Shown here: positions 9,281 to 19,004 of the stretch, piece by piece
Numbering within the stretch: position 1 is the stretch's first letter
How the letters are laid out: each line of letters begins with the position of its first letter
NCBI RefSeq assembly: GCF_022376295.1
Contig: NZ_CP060140.1
Location: 1,244,356-1,308,355 of the forward strand
Direction: 5' to 3'
DNA length: 64,000 nt
Origin: Nodularia sphaerocarpa UHCC 0038
GTDB lineage: Bacteria > Cyanobacteriota > Cyanobacteriia > Cyanobacteriales > Nostocaceae
Program-made: the position numbers and the translations under genes
The notes under the pieces: model-generated
Told to the model about the DNA's origin: nothing
What the model saw: the letters and a program-made list of their open reading frames with translations, nothing else
Database searches by the model: none

Positions 9281-11956
9281 TCAATCAGCTACTTCATTGA
9301 CTGGGAACCTATCAATTAATTGCATCGCCCGATAAGCATTACGCTGGAACTCTTTCGATAAATGAGGAACGTGGGGGATTTGAGATAATAAATCCAACGT
9401 CCGGCGTAAAATTCTCACTACATCGCCTTCATCTAAGGTGGTATTTTCACAGAGTTCTGTCCACGGTGTTCCTAGCGCCCACTTTTCTACTATGGCAATT
9501 AATTCTAATTCCAACCAGATAGGCAGAGCGACATTATACCGCCGTTGCAGTTGAAATATTTTGCGGCGAATGTTCCGCAGTTTTGCCAAGGCTTCTACTA
9601 CTTCGTTACTGAGGTCAAAGTGGACTCTACTATCTGGACGAGGGGTTTCGATGACTAAGGCTGCTGCTGCTGCTGCTAAATGATGCGGATCTAAATGTTC
9701 CAATTCACCACTAGCGAAGACTAAACCCAGCCATAATTCATTTTCGCCTCGAATGGCGGCGGCGATTCGCCCTAATTGGGTGGGGACTAAGTTATCTAAA
9801 GCGTCAAAGTGTTGCAATATGGAAATTAAATTGACAAATTCTTCCCAATGGCGTTGTGAGTGTTCCTCGACTTGTGATTGTAATTGTTCGAGTTCGGCTT
9901 CTAATTCTACATAACGCGCCCGGCGTTTGAAAATCTTGCTAACATTGCCTGATTGATGGATGGGATTTGCTTCTAATTGCGCTTGGACGGCGGTAACGCG
10001 ACTTAGTTGTTCGGCTACTTCTGGAGGCATATACAATGAGCCTTCTGAGCCTTCTGGAATGCGTTGGGCGATCGCAAATGTCTCTTCACTCCCACGCAGC
10101 GATTGACCCGGCTTTAACAGCAATTCAGGAGGTGCTACGATATGCGCTGGCACATCCAATCGTGGCAATTCAGCATACAAATTGACGACATCCTTAGTTG
10201 TGACGACATACCAGCGATTATCTTGCCCTAAGCATATCAAGTAAGGAGCTTCCCCATTACCAGGTATTTTTCCCATTAATACTGCTGTTATGGGTATAGA
10301 TACGGGGATGTTTTTACCTTTGAGACTCAACAGCGTTCCTGACACTGCAAAGCTCAACATCATCACAAATTCTTCTTGCCGGTTTTCCTGGGCTTGTTCT
10401 TGCAGGGTTGATAATAACTGGCGTTCGACTTTCAGGCGTTGCCGTAATTTCTCGTAAACTGCTAGTTCATGTTCATTAACTGTGGCAATTTGTTCGTGAA
10501 GTTGAGCTAATTGGGTTTGCAGTTGAGCCATCTCATCATACTCTGGTCTTAAATGCACAGTTGCCATGTACTGCCCAAAGCTGCGTTCTATGAGTTCCTT
10601 GGCTTGCTCCAAAGTGTGAATTTGCAGCAAGTTCAGTACCATACCATAGCTTGGTGTAAACTGACTCACTAGGGGGTCTGGTTTAGATGTGGCTAAATAT
10701 GCTCCTTCCTTGGAGCCTTCAAAGGGAGTTTGGACTGTCACCACATGACCTTGTAAATCCATCCCTCGCCGACCAGCCCGCCCAGCCATTTGGAGAAATT
10801 CCGAAGCGTTTAATAGGCGATGTCCCGAATCAGTCCGTTTGGAAAGGGTGGAAATTACCGTTGTCCGCGCAGGCATATTAATTCCCGCCGCTAGTGTCTC
10901 TGTGGCGAAGACGACTTTAATTAGCCCTTGCTGAAATAGTTCTTCTACTAGTCCTTTCCACGCAGGTAAAATTCCGGCATGGTGAGCAGCTATACCTCTG
11001 TAAAGGGGGGCAATTTGCCCAGAACGCCCGGCTTCAGGATTACGGGCTAAAAAATCATCAATTTGCTGGCGTAATATTTGCGACTCGTCATTATTTACTA
11101 GCCATAAATCACCAACTTCTGCTACTGCTTTATCACATCCCCGGCGACTAAAAATAAAGTAAATCGCTGGGAGCATATCCCGTTGCTGTAGCTGGCTGAG
11201 GGTGTAAGCTATGCCAGGGGCTTCTGGTCTACCACCTCTACCCCTGTCTCCTTGGTTCCTTTTGCCTCTGTTTGCCAGACGGGGGTTAATTTTGGTTTTG
11301 CTATCATTCAGCAGGGGAAACAGCCCCTTGGGATTGCAATAGTAAAATTCTAAGGGAACGGGACGAAAATCGGAATAAATCAGGTCTGTGGGACCGTGAA
11401 CGCGATTTAGCCAGTCGGTGAGTTGGTCGCTGTTGGCAACTGTTGCGGAAAGGGCTGCGAGCTGAATTTCACGAGGACAGTAAATAATGGATTCTTCCCA
11501 AACTGTACCGCGTTGGCGATCGTTCATGTAGTGGCACTCATCTAGTACCACTGCTTCAACGTCTACTAAGGAAATGCCGACTTGCCCGATGGGTGTGCCA
11601 TAGAGCATATTACGAAAGATTTCTGTTGTCATCACCAGAATTGGTGCATCTCTGTTAATGGAAATATCTCCTGTTAACAGTCCAACTTGGTCGTACCCAA
11701 ATTGTTCGCGAAAATCGCGTAATTTCTGATTTGACAATGCCTTGAGGGGTGTGGTGTAAAACACACGTTTCCCTCGTGATAAGGCTCGATAGATGGCATA
11801 TTCCCCAACTAATGTTTTGCCCGAACCTGTGGGCGCACAGACGACTACGGAACGTCCAGAATTTAGGGACGCGATCGCATCTTGTTGGAACTGATCCAAT
11901 TCAAAGGGAAATATTAACCCTAAGTCAAGTTCTGGAGATGGTGCGGGATAATTCAC
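9281..11956 (-). CDS. DEAD/DEAH-box (Ski2/Mtr4-like) RNA helicase
   Basis: ATP-dependent helicase of the Ski2-like branch, probably acting on structured RNA. 891 residues. Motif I is VVVCAPTGSGKTLVGEYA (about 37-54), motif II is VVLDECHYMND, motif III is LAALSATVANS, and motifs V-VI are FATETLAAGINMPARTTV and EFLQMAGRAGRRGMD. A DSHCT-type C-terminal region follows (about 720-885), as in eukaryotic Mtr4/Ski2 and their cyanobacterial and plastid relatives. Next to proC but separated by a heptamer-repeat spacer, so probably its own transcript. Substrate unknown. Confidence 0.9.
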   Translation of the reverse strand: MNYPAPSPELDLGLIFPFELDQFQQDAIASLNSGRSVVVCAPTGSGKTLVGEYAIYRALSRGKRVFYTTPLKALSNQKLRDFREQFGYDQVGLLTGDISINRDAPILVMTTEIFRNMLYGTPIGQVGISLVDVEAVVLDECHYMNDRQRGTVWEESIIYCPREIQLAALSATVANSDQLTDWLNRVHGPTDLIYSDFRPVPLEFYYCNPKGLFPLLNDSKTKINPRLANRGKRNQGDRGRGGRPEAPGIAYTLSQLQQRDMLPAIYFIFSRRGCDKAVAEVGDLWLVNNDESQILRQQIDDFLARNPEAGRSGQIAPLYRGIAAHHAGILPAWKGLVEELFQQGLIKVVFATETLAAGINMPARTTVISTLSKRTDSGHRLLNASEFLQMAGRAGRRGMDLQGHVVTVQTPFEGSKEGAYLATSKPDPLVSQFTPSYGMVLNLLQIHTLEQAKELIERSFGQYMATVHLRPEYDEMAQLQTQLAQLHEQIATVNEHELAVYEKLRQRLKVERQLLSTLQEQAQENRQEEFVMMLSFAVSGTLLSLKGKNIPVSIPITAVLMGKIPGNGEAPYLICLGQDNRWYVVTTKDVVNLYAELPRLDVPAHIVAPPELLLKPGQSLRGSEETFAIAQRIPEGSEGSLYMPPEVAEQLSRVTAVQAQLEANPIHQSGNVSKIFKRRARYVELEAELEQLQSQVEEHSQRHWEEFVNLISILQHFDALDNLVPTQLGRIAAAIRGENELWLGLVFASGELEHLDPHHLAAAAAALVIETPRPDSRVHFDLSNEVVEALAKLRNIRRKIFQLQRRYNVALPIWLELELIAIVEKWALGTPWTELCENTTLDEGDVVRILRRTLDLLSQIPHVPHLSKEFQRNAYRAMQLIDRFPVNEVAD

Positions 11957-12013
11957 TCAATCAAATTTGCAACCGGACTTTTTACTATATTAACGGCTAT
12001 TTTGTCAACTTCG

Positions 12014-12111
12014 TTAGTCATTAGTCATGAGTCATGAGTCATTGGTCATTGGTCATTGGTCATTAGTCATGAGTCATGAGTCATTGGCCATTGGTCATTG
12101 GTCATTGGGAA
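12014..12111. repeat. tandem heptamer repeat (GTCATTG / GTCATGA type)
   Basis: About 13 imperfect 7-base units such as GTCATTG, GTCATTA and GTCATGA, followed by a C-rich tract with CACCCTG and CACTCCC units to about 12172. This is the short tandemly repeated class common between genes in Nostocales; the same units recur at 14117, 54390 and 63459. Confidence 0.8.
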
Positions 12112-12172
12112 ATTACCGTCTTCTCCCCCCTGCACCCTGCACCCTGCCCCCACTCCCCACTCCCTACTCACC

Positions 12173-12985
12173 TCATTTTCCTAACTCTTGCGATCGCACT
12201 GTGGCCGCTTTGACTGCTTCAATTAAAGCAGAGCGAAATCCTGCCTTTTCTAGTTGGGCTATACCAGCAATGGTTGTACCACCGGGACTGGTAACGCGGT
12301 CTTTGAGTTCTGCTGGGTGGATTTTGTTGTCTTGCAACAGTTTCGCTGTTCCCAATACAGTTTGTAAAGCTAGCTGATTGGCGATGCTTCTGGGTAATCC
12401 TGCTGCTACTCCCCCATCAGCGAGTGATTCTACCATCAAGGCTACGTAAGCAGGTCCACTACCAGATAGTCCTGTGACTGCATCCATGAGCATTTCTGGA
12501 ACTTCTACTACTTCTCCCACCGCCGAAAAAACTTGATGTGCTATTTTGTGATGTTTGGGGGTAGTGTATGCACCTAAACATATTGCGGTAATTCCCGCTC
12601 CCACTGTGGCTGGGGTGTTGGGCATGGCTCGAATGACTGGTAACTGGGGAAATGCTGATTCTAGTTGGCTTAAGGACACTCCAGCTAAAATAGAAATCAC
12701 TAGGGGCGAGATTTGGATAGTCAGGATATCTGCTAATTCTTGAGCGATCGCACTGAATACTTGTGGTTTGATTGCTAAAAATACTACTTCGCTGGCTTCT
12801 GTGAAAACTACACCATTATCTGTAGTTACAGTTACATTATATTTTTGCCGCAAATAATTTTGGCGGGTCGGTAGGGGTTCGCTGACGATCACTTCTGATG
12901 GTTGATAAATTTCCCGCGCCATCAGGCGGGATAACAGCGCTTCACCCATGACTCCGCCGCCAATTAAGCCAAATTTAATACTCAT
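12173..12985 (-). CDS. proC: pyrroline-5-carboxylate reductase
   Basis: Catalyses the last step of proline synthesis, NAD(P)H reduction of pyrroline-5-carboxylate. 270 residues, the usual length. The N-terminal Rossmann fold has GLIGGGVMGEALLSRL; the dimerisation and catalytic C-terminal domain has AMPNTPATVGAG, TGLSGSGPAYVALMVESLAD and the family signature TSPGGTTIAGIAQLE. It is downstream of sepF on the same strand (131 bases apart), matching the pipX-pipY-sepF-proC neighbourhood known in cyanobacteria. Confidence 0.96.
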   Translation of the reverse strand: MSIKFGLIGGGVMGEALLSRLMAREIYQPSEVIVSEPLPTRQNYLRQKYNVTVTTDNGVVFTEASEVVFLAIKPQVFSAIAQELADILTIQISPLVISILAGVSLSQLESAFPQLPVIRAMPNTPATVGAGITAICLGAYTTPKHHKIAHQVFSAVGEVVEVPEMLMDAVTGLSGSGPAYVALMVESLADGGVAAGLPRSIANQLALQTVLGTAKLLQDNKIHPAELKDRVTSPGGTTIAGIAQLEKAGFRSALIEAVKAATVRSQELGK

Positions 12986-13116
12986 TAAGTTATATAGTCA
13001 ATAGTCAATAAGAGCAGGTTTAACTCATCAATCTATGGTACGATACCATGTTTCAATTAAACCCGCCCATATAATCATCAAAAATTTTGGTGTCTGAACT
13101 TTTGACTAATTTAAAG

Positions 13117-13731
13117 TTACTGTACCATGCGGTTAACGTCGTTGCCCCAGGCTTGATTGGAACTACTGGCGGGACGTGAAGGACGAACGGGGGTTTGTGG
13201 TACTTCATGAATAACTCCACCTTGGGTGCTAACTTGCACACAACTGGGCGTAAACAAAAAGATGCTTTCTCCGATGCGCTCTTGATGTCCATCGAGTGCG
13301 TAAGTCCCACCTGCGACAAAATCAACAGCTCGTTGTGCTTGATCCGGGTCCATGATGGTCAAGTTTAAAACAACTGACTTACGCTCTCTGAGTGCTTGAA
13401 TTGCCTGGGGCATTTCTTCAAATGTACGCGGCTCAAGTACTAACACTTCTGAAATCCCGTTAATTGCTCCTGGCATATTAATTACATTTCCCATCGTAGA
13501 CTTTGATCCTGCGGCTACATCATCACCCATTGTAGTCATGGGTTCCCGCCAGCGTCGATTTTGAGCAGTGGCTTCTGCTGTTGCTGCTGCTGGTGCTGGT
13601 TGGGGATTTTGTTCTTGATACAGGTTTTGGTAGTTACCAGCATCTGTATCGGGTTCTTCTTCGTAGTACTCGTATTCCACTTGCTCATTGAGACCTACAA
13701 AGTCTCGAAGTTTACTAAATATGTTGTTCAT
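13117..13731 (-). CDS. sepF: cell division protein SepF
   Basis: Anchors and bundles FtsZ at the division septum. 204 residues. An N-terminal amphipathic helix ([17 protein letters not shown]) fits membrane binding, then an acidic, Pro/Ala-rich linker of about 70 residues, and the C-terminal SepF core ([60 protein letters not shown]). In cyanobacteria it is also called Cdv2. A polar Asn/Arg/Ser tail follows the core. Confidence 0.95.
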   Translation of the reverse strand: MNNIFSKLRDFVGLNEQVEYEYYEEEPDTDAGNYQNLYQEQNPQPAPAAATAEATAQNRRWREPMTTMGDDVAAGSKSTMGNVINMPGAINGISEVLVLEPRTFEEMPQAIQALRERKSVVLNLTIMDPDQAQRAVDFVAGGTYALDGHQERIGESIFLFTPSCVQVSTQGGVIHEVPQTPVRPSRPASSSNQAWGNDVNRMVQ

Positions 13732-13785
13732 TGTTATGCTCCTGATAAAAGTTACCCTGATTGCTTTGGCTATGAGTTAATGTAG

Positions 13786-14264
13786 CCAGACTTGATCGCC
13801 ACAAAGGTCAGACAATTTAGTAATTTTATCGCTGTTTGTAGCTTCTATTACAAATAGGGTTGATGAATTGAGAATTTGGGGAACGCCTGTAGATTAACTC
13901 AGACACAATAATGAGTCAAGATTATAGCCCAATGATTGTTTGAGATAAAGATGAATTTCCCCTGCTTTTTTCTTAGTAGTCACCTTGATAGAAGCAAATC
14001 ATTCGGTATATTATAGCAGTAGTATGAATGGAAATGTCTCTGTATTCCATCCCTAGTGCTATTGATAGCAGAACCCAAAAGTCACTGCCCTTAGGCATAG
14101 CACGAGGAATTTCGGGTCATTAGTACCAATGACTAAGGACTAATGACTAAGGACTAATGACTAAGGACTAAGGATTAATGACTAATGACTAAATCGGCGG
14201 GCGGCTATCCAGGACAACCCTTGAGGAGATGCTATTCCCGCCGATTTTTTTGATAATTCATACC
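13786..14264. other. sepF-pipY spacer with heptamer repeats and an orphan terminator
   Basis: Contains a tandem heptamer block at 14117-14190 (units GGACTAA, TGACTAA) and the hairpin listed at 14191-14251. No open frame of interest seen. The sepF promoter must lie at the left side of this spacer. Confidence 0.6.
14191..14251 (+). terminator. strong plus-strand hairpin with T-run, no upstream gene
   Basis: AAATCGGCGGG pairs perfectly with CCCGCCGATTT across a 35-base loop and is followed by TTTT. The T-run is on the plus strand, whereas the flanking genes pipY and sepF run on the minus strand, so it would end a plus-strand transcript starting within 13786-14190, or be a structured RNA itself. 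Confidence 0.55.
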
Positions 14265-14933
14265 CTAAGTGCGCTTACCAAATAAGATAGTTCCTAATCT
14301 TACCATCGTTGCTCCAGCTTGGACTGCCAGTTGGTAGTCTCCTGACATACCCATTGAAAGTTCCGACATTTTCAGGTGAGACCAGTTTTGTTTCTGGATT
14401 TCTGTTGCTAATTTATATGTACTATTAAACACATGACTTATTTCAGCATCATTTAATCCTAAAGGCGGAATTGTCATCAAACCCTGAATTTGTAAATTTT
14501 TGCACTGGTCGAGTTCAGCTAAGTCAACTAATAGTTCTGGGACAGTCCAACCGGACTTGTTGGGGTCAGGGAGAATTTTCACTTGTAGACAAACTTGAGG
14601 ACTGACTCCTTGTTGTTGCGCTAATTCATTTAAGCGCTGCGCCAGTTTTAAATTGTCCACGGAGTGAATCCAATCAAATAATTCAATGGCTTTTTTGGCT
14701 TTATTGCTTTGCAACCGTCCAATAAAGTGCCAGGTAATATCCGGTAAGTCTTGTAACTCGGCTTGTTTACTGGCAGCTTCTTGGATACGGTTCTCGCCAA
14801 AATCGCGCATTCCGGCGGCATAAGCCGCCCGAATGTCCTCAGCCATCCATGTCTTGCTAATAGCAATCAACCGGACTGAAGGTGGTAGTGAAGCCCTAAT
14901 TGTGGTAATACGTTCGCGAATGGAACTGGTCAT
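14265..14933 (-). CDS. pipY: YggS-family PLP-binding protein PipY
   Basis: Pyridoxal-phosphate homeostasis protein of the YggS/PROSC family. 222 residues, single alanine-racemase-like barrel. The PLP lysine is in RLIAISKTWMAEDIRAAYAAG (Lys27); GENRIQEAASK, WHFIGRLQSNKAK and the phosphate-binding SMGMSGDYQLAVQAGATMVR are all present. The start overlaps the pipX stop by 4 bases (ATGA), implying translational coupling. The two products are functionally linked in cyanobacteria. Confidence 0.96.
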   Translation of the reverse strand: MTSSIRERITTIRASLPPSVRLIAISKTWMAEDIRAAYAAGMRDFGENRIQEAASKQAELQDLPDITWHFIGRLQSNKAKKAIELFDWIHSVDNLKLAQRLNELAQQQGVSPQVCLQVKILPDPNKSGWTVPELLVDLAELDQCKNLQIQGLMTIPPLGLNDAEISHVFNSTYKLATEIQKQNWSHLKMSELSMGMSGDYQLAVQAGATMVRLGTILFGKRT

Positions 14934-15208
14934 TGGAATGTGCGTTGGAAAACACTCTGAAGTTGCTCGTACTCCTGGGATTGACCACTGCGGCGTAGAG
15001 TACGCAAGCGATTTTCTAACAACATTCGAGCTTCAGTGCGTCCTATTGACTGAAATTTTATCCCTTTAATGTCGTTGGCAACCAAAAAAAACAAACGTTG
15101 GGCATAAAGTGTAGTGAACAGATCCTGCTGATCATCGACCATACAGATCCGATAAAGCAAACCCCAAGTTGGATGATTTATGTAAGTTTCTGAGATGTCT
15201 GGATTCAT
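14930..15208 (-). CDS. pipX: PII-interacting protein X, NtcA co-activator
   Basis: Small regulator that swaps between the PII signal protein and the global nitrogen activator NtcA, tuning gene expression to 2-oxoglutarate and energy state. 92 residues, standard length. The Tudor-like N-terminal domain (TYINHPTWGLLYRICMVDDQ and LFTTLYAQRLFFLV) and the two C-terminal helices (RTEARMLLENRLRTLRRSG) are intact. First gene of the pipX-pipY pair. I saw no GTA-N8-TAC NtcA site in the upstream 300 bases. Confidence 0.96.
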   Translation of the reverse strand: MNPDISETYINHPTWGLLYRICMVDDQQDLFTTLYAQRLFFLVANDIKGIKFQSIGRTEARMLLENRLRTLRRSGQSQEYEQLQSVFQRTFQ

Positions 15209-15509
15209 TTAATAGTCAAGGTAGGAGTATATATATCTTTTCGCAGATCAGTACAAATGTTCAGAAGATAATACACCCCTTTTGCCAGAATATTTAATTA
15301 ACTTATGGGAAAATCAGTGATTCTGGTCATTGAATGGCATGGATCAAAACCTTGATCGTGTTTTGAATGGGCAGATGAAGGTGGCAGTTGCAAGGTAGGA
15401 ATGCACGAGATATCAGAAAAGGAATTATTTATGTCTGTCTGCTCTGGCTGCTTTCCATATTGCCATAATTATCGCTCTATGGAGCAAAATCGGCAAGAGG
15501 ATGATCAGG
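15209..15509. other. intergenic region upstream of pipX
   Basis: Presumed promoter region of pipX. It holds a small hairpin (GATCAAAACCTTGATC, near 15341) but no recognisable gene, repeat or operator. Confidence 0.4.
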
Positions 15510-16436
15510 TCAAGCCAAATTTCCTAGAACGAGTCTAGCACCCCAGAAGAGGGTAAGCATAGCGATCGCTAGCCAGTCTCTGGCTTTGAGGCGTAATTCG
15601 TGCCATTTGACTTGATGTTCATTGGGGCTAGTGAAACCGCGCACCATCATCGCACTAGCCATTTGTTCGGCTCGTAAGAGGAGATTTTTTAACAGTCTCT
15701 CGGCGACTGTCATCCAAACTTTGACGGCTCCTTTCAAACCCAGTTTTTTCCAATTAATTGCCCTTGTCATCACAGAACGAATTAAATTCTGCACTTCTTC
15801 GAGAACAAGGGGGATAAATCGCAAGGACAGAGTTAAAGTCAGAGTAATTTCAGTTACGGGGACTTTGAACCGTCGCAGGGGCTGCATGAGGCTTTCTATA
15901 GCTGTGGTGATTTCTTCGGGTGCGGTTGTGAGCAGATACAGGTTGCTGCTGTAAATCACGGTAAATATAATCGTACTGACTCTGATGGCCAAATCAAATG
16001 AACGGCGAGTTACTTTGACTGGCCCTTTATGAAATAGGATGTAGCTGTAGTTTTGATTTTTGCCTGTTGCTGCTGGAACAATATCGGTATTACTGGCTTT
16101 TGCTGGCTGAGTTAATACTTGTTCGTTAGTGGGTAGGCGTGGCTGATACTGCACACCCAAACCATCAGGACTGATATTGATTAGCAGGAAAACCAACAGC
16201 GCCAGTGTTAACAGCCAGCCCATTTGCTGTTTCCAGACTCGCCTGGGTATTCTGGCGAGGACAGTAAAAATAATTAATAGTGCTACCAGTAGTATCCGCC
16301 ACTGGTTATTCGCAAAGGTGTAGCTTGTGAGAAAGCTCATTAGCCAAGCTATTTTCACACGGGGGTCGAGTTTATGTAGCCAGGTTTGCGGTTGTTCTAA
16401 GTAAAGTCCAAGTGGTAGCGATCGCAATAAATCCAT
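15510..16436 (-). CDS. CbiQ-family ECF transporter transmembrane (T) component
   Basis: Energy-coupling-factor transmembrane subunit that links S components to ATPases for vitamin or metal uptake. 308 residues with about five hydrophobic helices (near 30-75, 80-100, 150-175 and the C-terminus) and the conserved cytoplasmic coupling helices RAINWKKLGLKGAVKVWMTV and LLLRAEQMASAMMVRGF, whose x-R-G ending matches the T-component Ala-Arg-Gly motif. No S component or ATPase gene is adjacent, as is common for a shared T module. Substrate cannot be named. Confidence 0.85.
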   Translation of the reverse strand: MDLLRSLPLGLYLEQPQTWLHKLDPRVKIAWLMSFLTSYTFANNQWRILLVALLIIFTVLARIPRRVWKQQMGWLLTLALLVFLLINISPDGLGVQYQPRLPTNEQVLTQPAKASNTDIVPAATGKNQNYSYILFHKGPVKVTRRSFDLAIRVSTIIFTVIYSSNLYLLTTAPEEITTAIESLMQPLRRFKVPVTEITLTLTLSLRFIPLVLEEVQNLIRSVMTRAINWKKLGLKGAVKVWMTVAERLLKNLLLRAEQMASAMMVRGFTSPNEHQVKWHELRLKARDWLAIAMLTLFWGARLVLGNLA

Positions 16437-16559
16437 GTATTTTCTGAGTGCTGAGTAAGGAGTGCAATAGCTGCGCTTAGAGCGGTAGCGGAGCGTTGAG
16501 CCAGTGCTGAGTAAGCAGAAGAAAGCAACGCTACTATATTATTCGTAAGCTTGATAGCA

Positions 16560-16660
16560 AAAGTAGTAAAGCACCAATACTATCAGGTGCGTTAGCCTAC
16601 GGCGTAACACACCCTACTCAGCTTGTACAGACGCGATTTATCGCGTCTCTTGGTACAGAC
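16560..16660. repeat. dispersed palindromes downstream of der
   Basis: Includes a GCGTTAGCCTACGGCGTAAC element (also near 29592 and 36550) and a perfect hairpin AGACGCGATTTATCGCGTCT at about 16629-16648 that could terminate der transcription. Confidence 0.5.
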
Positions 16661-16685
16661 TTTTATCGCGTTTCTTTGAGCGCAC

Positions 16686-18050
16686 TTATTTAACGCGAGT
16701 TGCTCTATTAACACTACCAACTTCCATCTCCCGAACTTTTTTACTGCGCCAAAGTAAACGCATGGGTGTGCCTTTAAACCCTAATTGTTTGCGGAATTGT
16801 CTTTCAATGTAGCGGCGGTAATTGTCATTAAAGCGTTTGGCTTCGTTGACGAATAGGGCGATGGTTGGTGGTTGGATACCGACTTGAGTACCATAATAGA
16901 TTTTGCCCTGACGACCGCCCCTAGAAGCTGGCGGTGAATGCCAACTCACAGCGTCTGTGAGAACTTCGTTGATCACAGATGTACTCACACGGCGTTTGTG
17001 TGACTCAGCTGCTTCATTGACTAATTCTAAAATCTTCTCTACCCGTTGTCCTGTGGAGGCACTGACAAAAATGGTTTCTGCCCATTCTGTAAAATGTAAT
17101 CGGGTTTCTAGAGTTTTTTCGTAGTCGTAAATGGTGTATGAATCTTTTTCAATGGCATCCCATTTATTGACGACAATAATACAAGCTCGACCTTCGTCGA
17201 TAATCCGCCCAGCCAATTTCTGGTCTTGGTCTGTGACTCCATCTAAGGCATCAATGACCAATAAAACCACATCGGCGCGGCGAATAGCTTTGAAAGCCCG
17301 GTTAATGCTAAAGAATTCTGTACCGTAGTCGATTTGTTTTTTTCTGCGAATGCCGGCGGTGTCAATGATGCGATAAACTTGCCCATTTCGTTCGGCGATG
17401 GTATCAATAGCATCGCGGGTTGTGCCGGAAATCGGGCTAACTATTGACCTTTCTTCACCAAGAAAAGCATTTAATAAACTGGATTTGCCGACATTGGGGC
17501 GGCCGATAATCGCTACTTTGATCTCGTTAGTTTCTTCTACTTCTGTAACGATGGGGATGTGACTAATTAACTCGTCGAGTAATTCGCCTGTACCACTACC
17601 ATGAATTGCGGAGATGGGGTAAGGTTCGCCCAAGCCCAATCCCCAAAATTCCGAGGCTTGAACTGCGCCTTGGTCTGGGGATTCACATTTGTTTACAGCC
17701 AGTAATACGGGTACTGGTTGTTGGCGTAACCATGAGGCAATTTCTTGATCTGACCCTGTGAGGCCGGTTTGACCGTCTACAACTAATATAGCGGCGCTGG
17801 CTTGAGAGAGGGCTGTGAGTGCCTGTTGGCGAATTAGTGGCAGGAATTCGGTATCGTCGTTAAAGACTAAACCACCTGTGTCTACAACTAGAAATTCGCG
17901 ATCGCTCCAGTAGGATGGCATATAAGTGCGATCGCGTGTCACACCCGGTTCGTCGTGGACAATCGCCGTTTGTTCCCCGGCGAGACGATTAACCAGGGTG
18001 GATTTGCCCACATTTGGGCGACCGATAATAGCAACAATTGGCAGTCCCAT
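16686..18050 (-). CDS. der: ribosome biogenesis GTPase Der (EngA)
   Basis: Tandem-GTPase factor for 50S subunit assembly. 454 residues. G domain 1 has [28 protein letters not shown] and VNKCE; G domain 2 repeats the set with [35 protein letters not shown] and VNKWD. The C-terminal KH-like domain contains [12 protein letters not shown]. All switch motifs look intact. Monocistronic between two repeat-rich spacers. Confidence 0.97.
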   Translation of the reverse strand: MGLPIVAIIGRPNVGKSTLVNRLAGEQTAIVHDEPGVTRDRTYMPSYWSDREFLVVDTGGLVFNDDTEFLPLIRQQALTALSQASAAILVVDGQTGLTGSDQEIASWLRQQPVPVLLAVNKCESPDQGAVQASEFWGLGLGEPYPISAIHGSGTGELLDELISHIPIVTEVEETNEIKVAIIGRPNVGKSSLLNAFLGEERSIVSPISGTTRDAIDTIAERNGQVYRIIDTAGIRRKKQIDYGTEFFSINRAFKAIRRADVVLLVIDALDGVTDQDQKLAGRIIDEGRACIIVVNKWDAIEKDSYTIYDYEKTLETRLHFTEWAETIFVSASTGQRVEKILELVNEAAESHKRRVSTSVINEVLTDAVSWHSPPASRGGRQGKIYYGTQVGIQPPTIALFVNEAKRFNDNYRRYIERQFRKQLGFKGTPMRLLWRSKKVREMEVGSVNRATRVK

Positions 18051-18278
18051 AAAACCAGGGTGAGAGAGAGAGTAATTATATCATCTTTATTTTAACTACT
18101 TTAATTCTTTATTTAATTTTTCCACCGTGATGCAGAATTTAATAGCGATCGCATCTTACAAGTCAGTGTGATAAATAGATTACTTACGCGCATATCAGGC
18201 AGATTCTGATCACAAAGCCTTTATTTTTAAGATATCCTATAGCCAAATTATACTTTTAAAATTATTCTCAATCAGCTT

Positions 18279-19004
18279 ATGAACCGTTCAGCCCCCTATC
18301 AGCCTTTGTTGTTGCGAATTTTGCATGGTATCAGTGGAATTTTAGTAATTGCGTCCATCATTACCGGATTTTTAGTTTACAACACCTTCGACCAAAGATT
18401 TGGCAAAATCCCCATTCCTCAAATTGATCCAATTCAGGATATTCACGGTACTGTGGGTTTATTCTTTTTACTTTTATTACCAGCTTTCGCACTTTATAGC
18501 TTTCATGCTGGAGAAAAGCGCCTATTACAACCAGACTCTATCCAAAAACTCACACAGGTTGGTAAACCAATTTGGTGGGTGAGTCTGCAACGTATTATGA
18601 ATACTCTGATGTTGATCGCCTCGGTTTTGGCGGTGATATCTGGCAGAATGATGAAGGAAGAATGGCTACCTATAGGTGAACTTGATCACTTGTGGTATTA
18701 TTTCCATCTCATCGCTTGGGTGATTATGCTTTGTTGTTTAGCCATTCATGTTTTGATGTCTGCTAAGGTGGGTGGTGCGCCGTTGTTACTATCAATGTTG
18801 TCTGGGAAATTCCGCCCAGAAGATAATCCTAGAAACTGGTATAGTCGTTTGCGTATTTGGTGGGGTAGTTTTTCCCAGAATTTTACTGCTGGAATTAATC
18901 AGTTAATAGAGAGTAATTTTTCACTGAGAATTATTGAAGTTGTTGTTTTGGTTGGAATAATCGCGGCTTTTGTGTTACCACTGTTTTTCGCTGGTGGTGA
19001 ATAA
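18279..19004 (+). CDS. cytochrome b561-type membrane protein
   Basis: Probable di-haem electron carrier in the membrane. 241 residues with four main hydrophobic helices (about 15-37, 58-78, 105-125, 145-165) plus a C-terminal one. His ligands are available in the helices: LRILHGISG, IDPIQDIHGTVGLFF, WYYFHLIAWVI and CLAIHVLMS. This matches the prokaryotic cytochrome b/b6-domain (b561-like) family. Starts at ATG 18279, divergent from der. Electron partner unknown. Confidence 0.75.
   Translation: MNRSAPYQPLLLRILHGISGILVIASIITGFLVYNTFDQRFGKIPIPQIDPIQDIHGTVGLFFLLLLPAFALYSFHAGEKRLLQPDSIQKLTQVGKPIWWVSLQRIMNTLMLIASVLAVISGRMMKEEWLPIGELDHLWYYFHLIAWVIMLCCLAIHVLMSAKVGGAPLLLSMLSGKFRPEDNPRNWYSRLRIWWGSFSQNFTAGINQLIESNFSLRIIEVVVLVGIIAAFVLPLFFAGGE

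Noticed and set aside
13053..13325. 90-codon minus-strand frame overlapping sepF
   Set aside because: Shadow of the conserved SepF core in another frame.
13786..14264. Yfr1 small RNA
   Set aside because: CTCCTCAAGG appears on the minus strand of the hairpin loop, but the conserved ACTCCTCACAC motif is absent.
15209..15509. NtcA site upstream of pipX
   Set aside because: No GTA-N8-TAC match found by eye.
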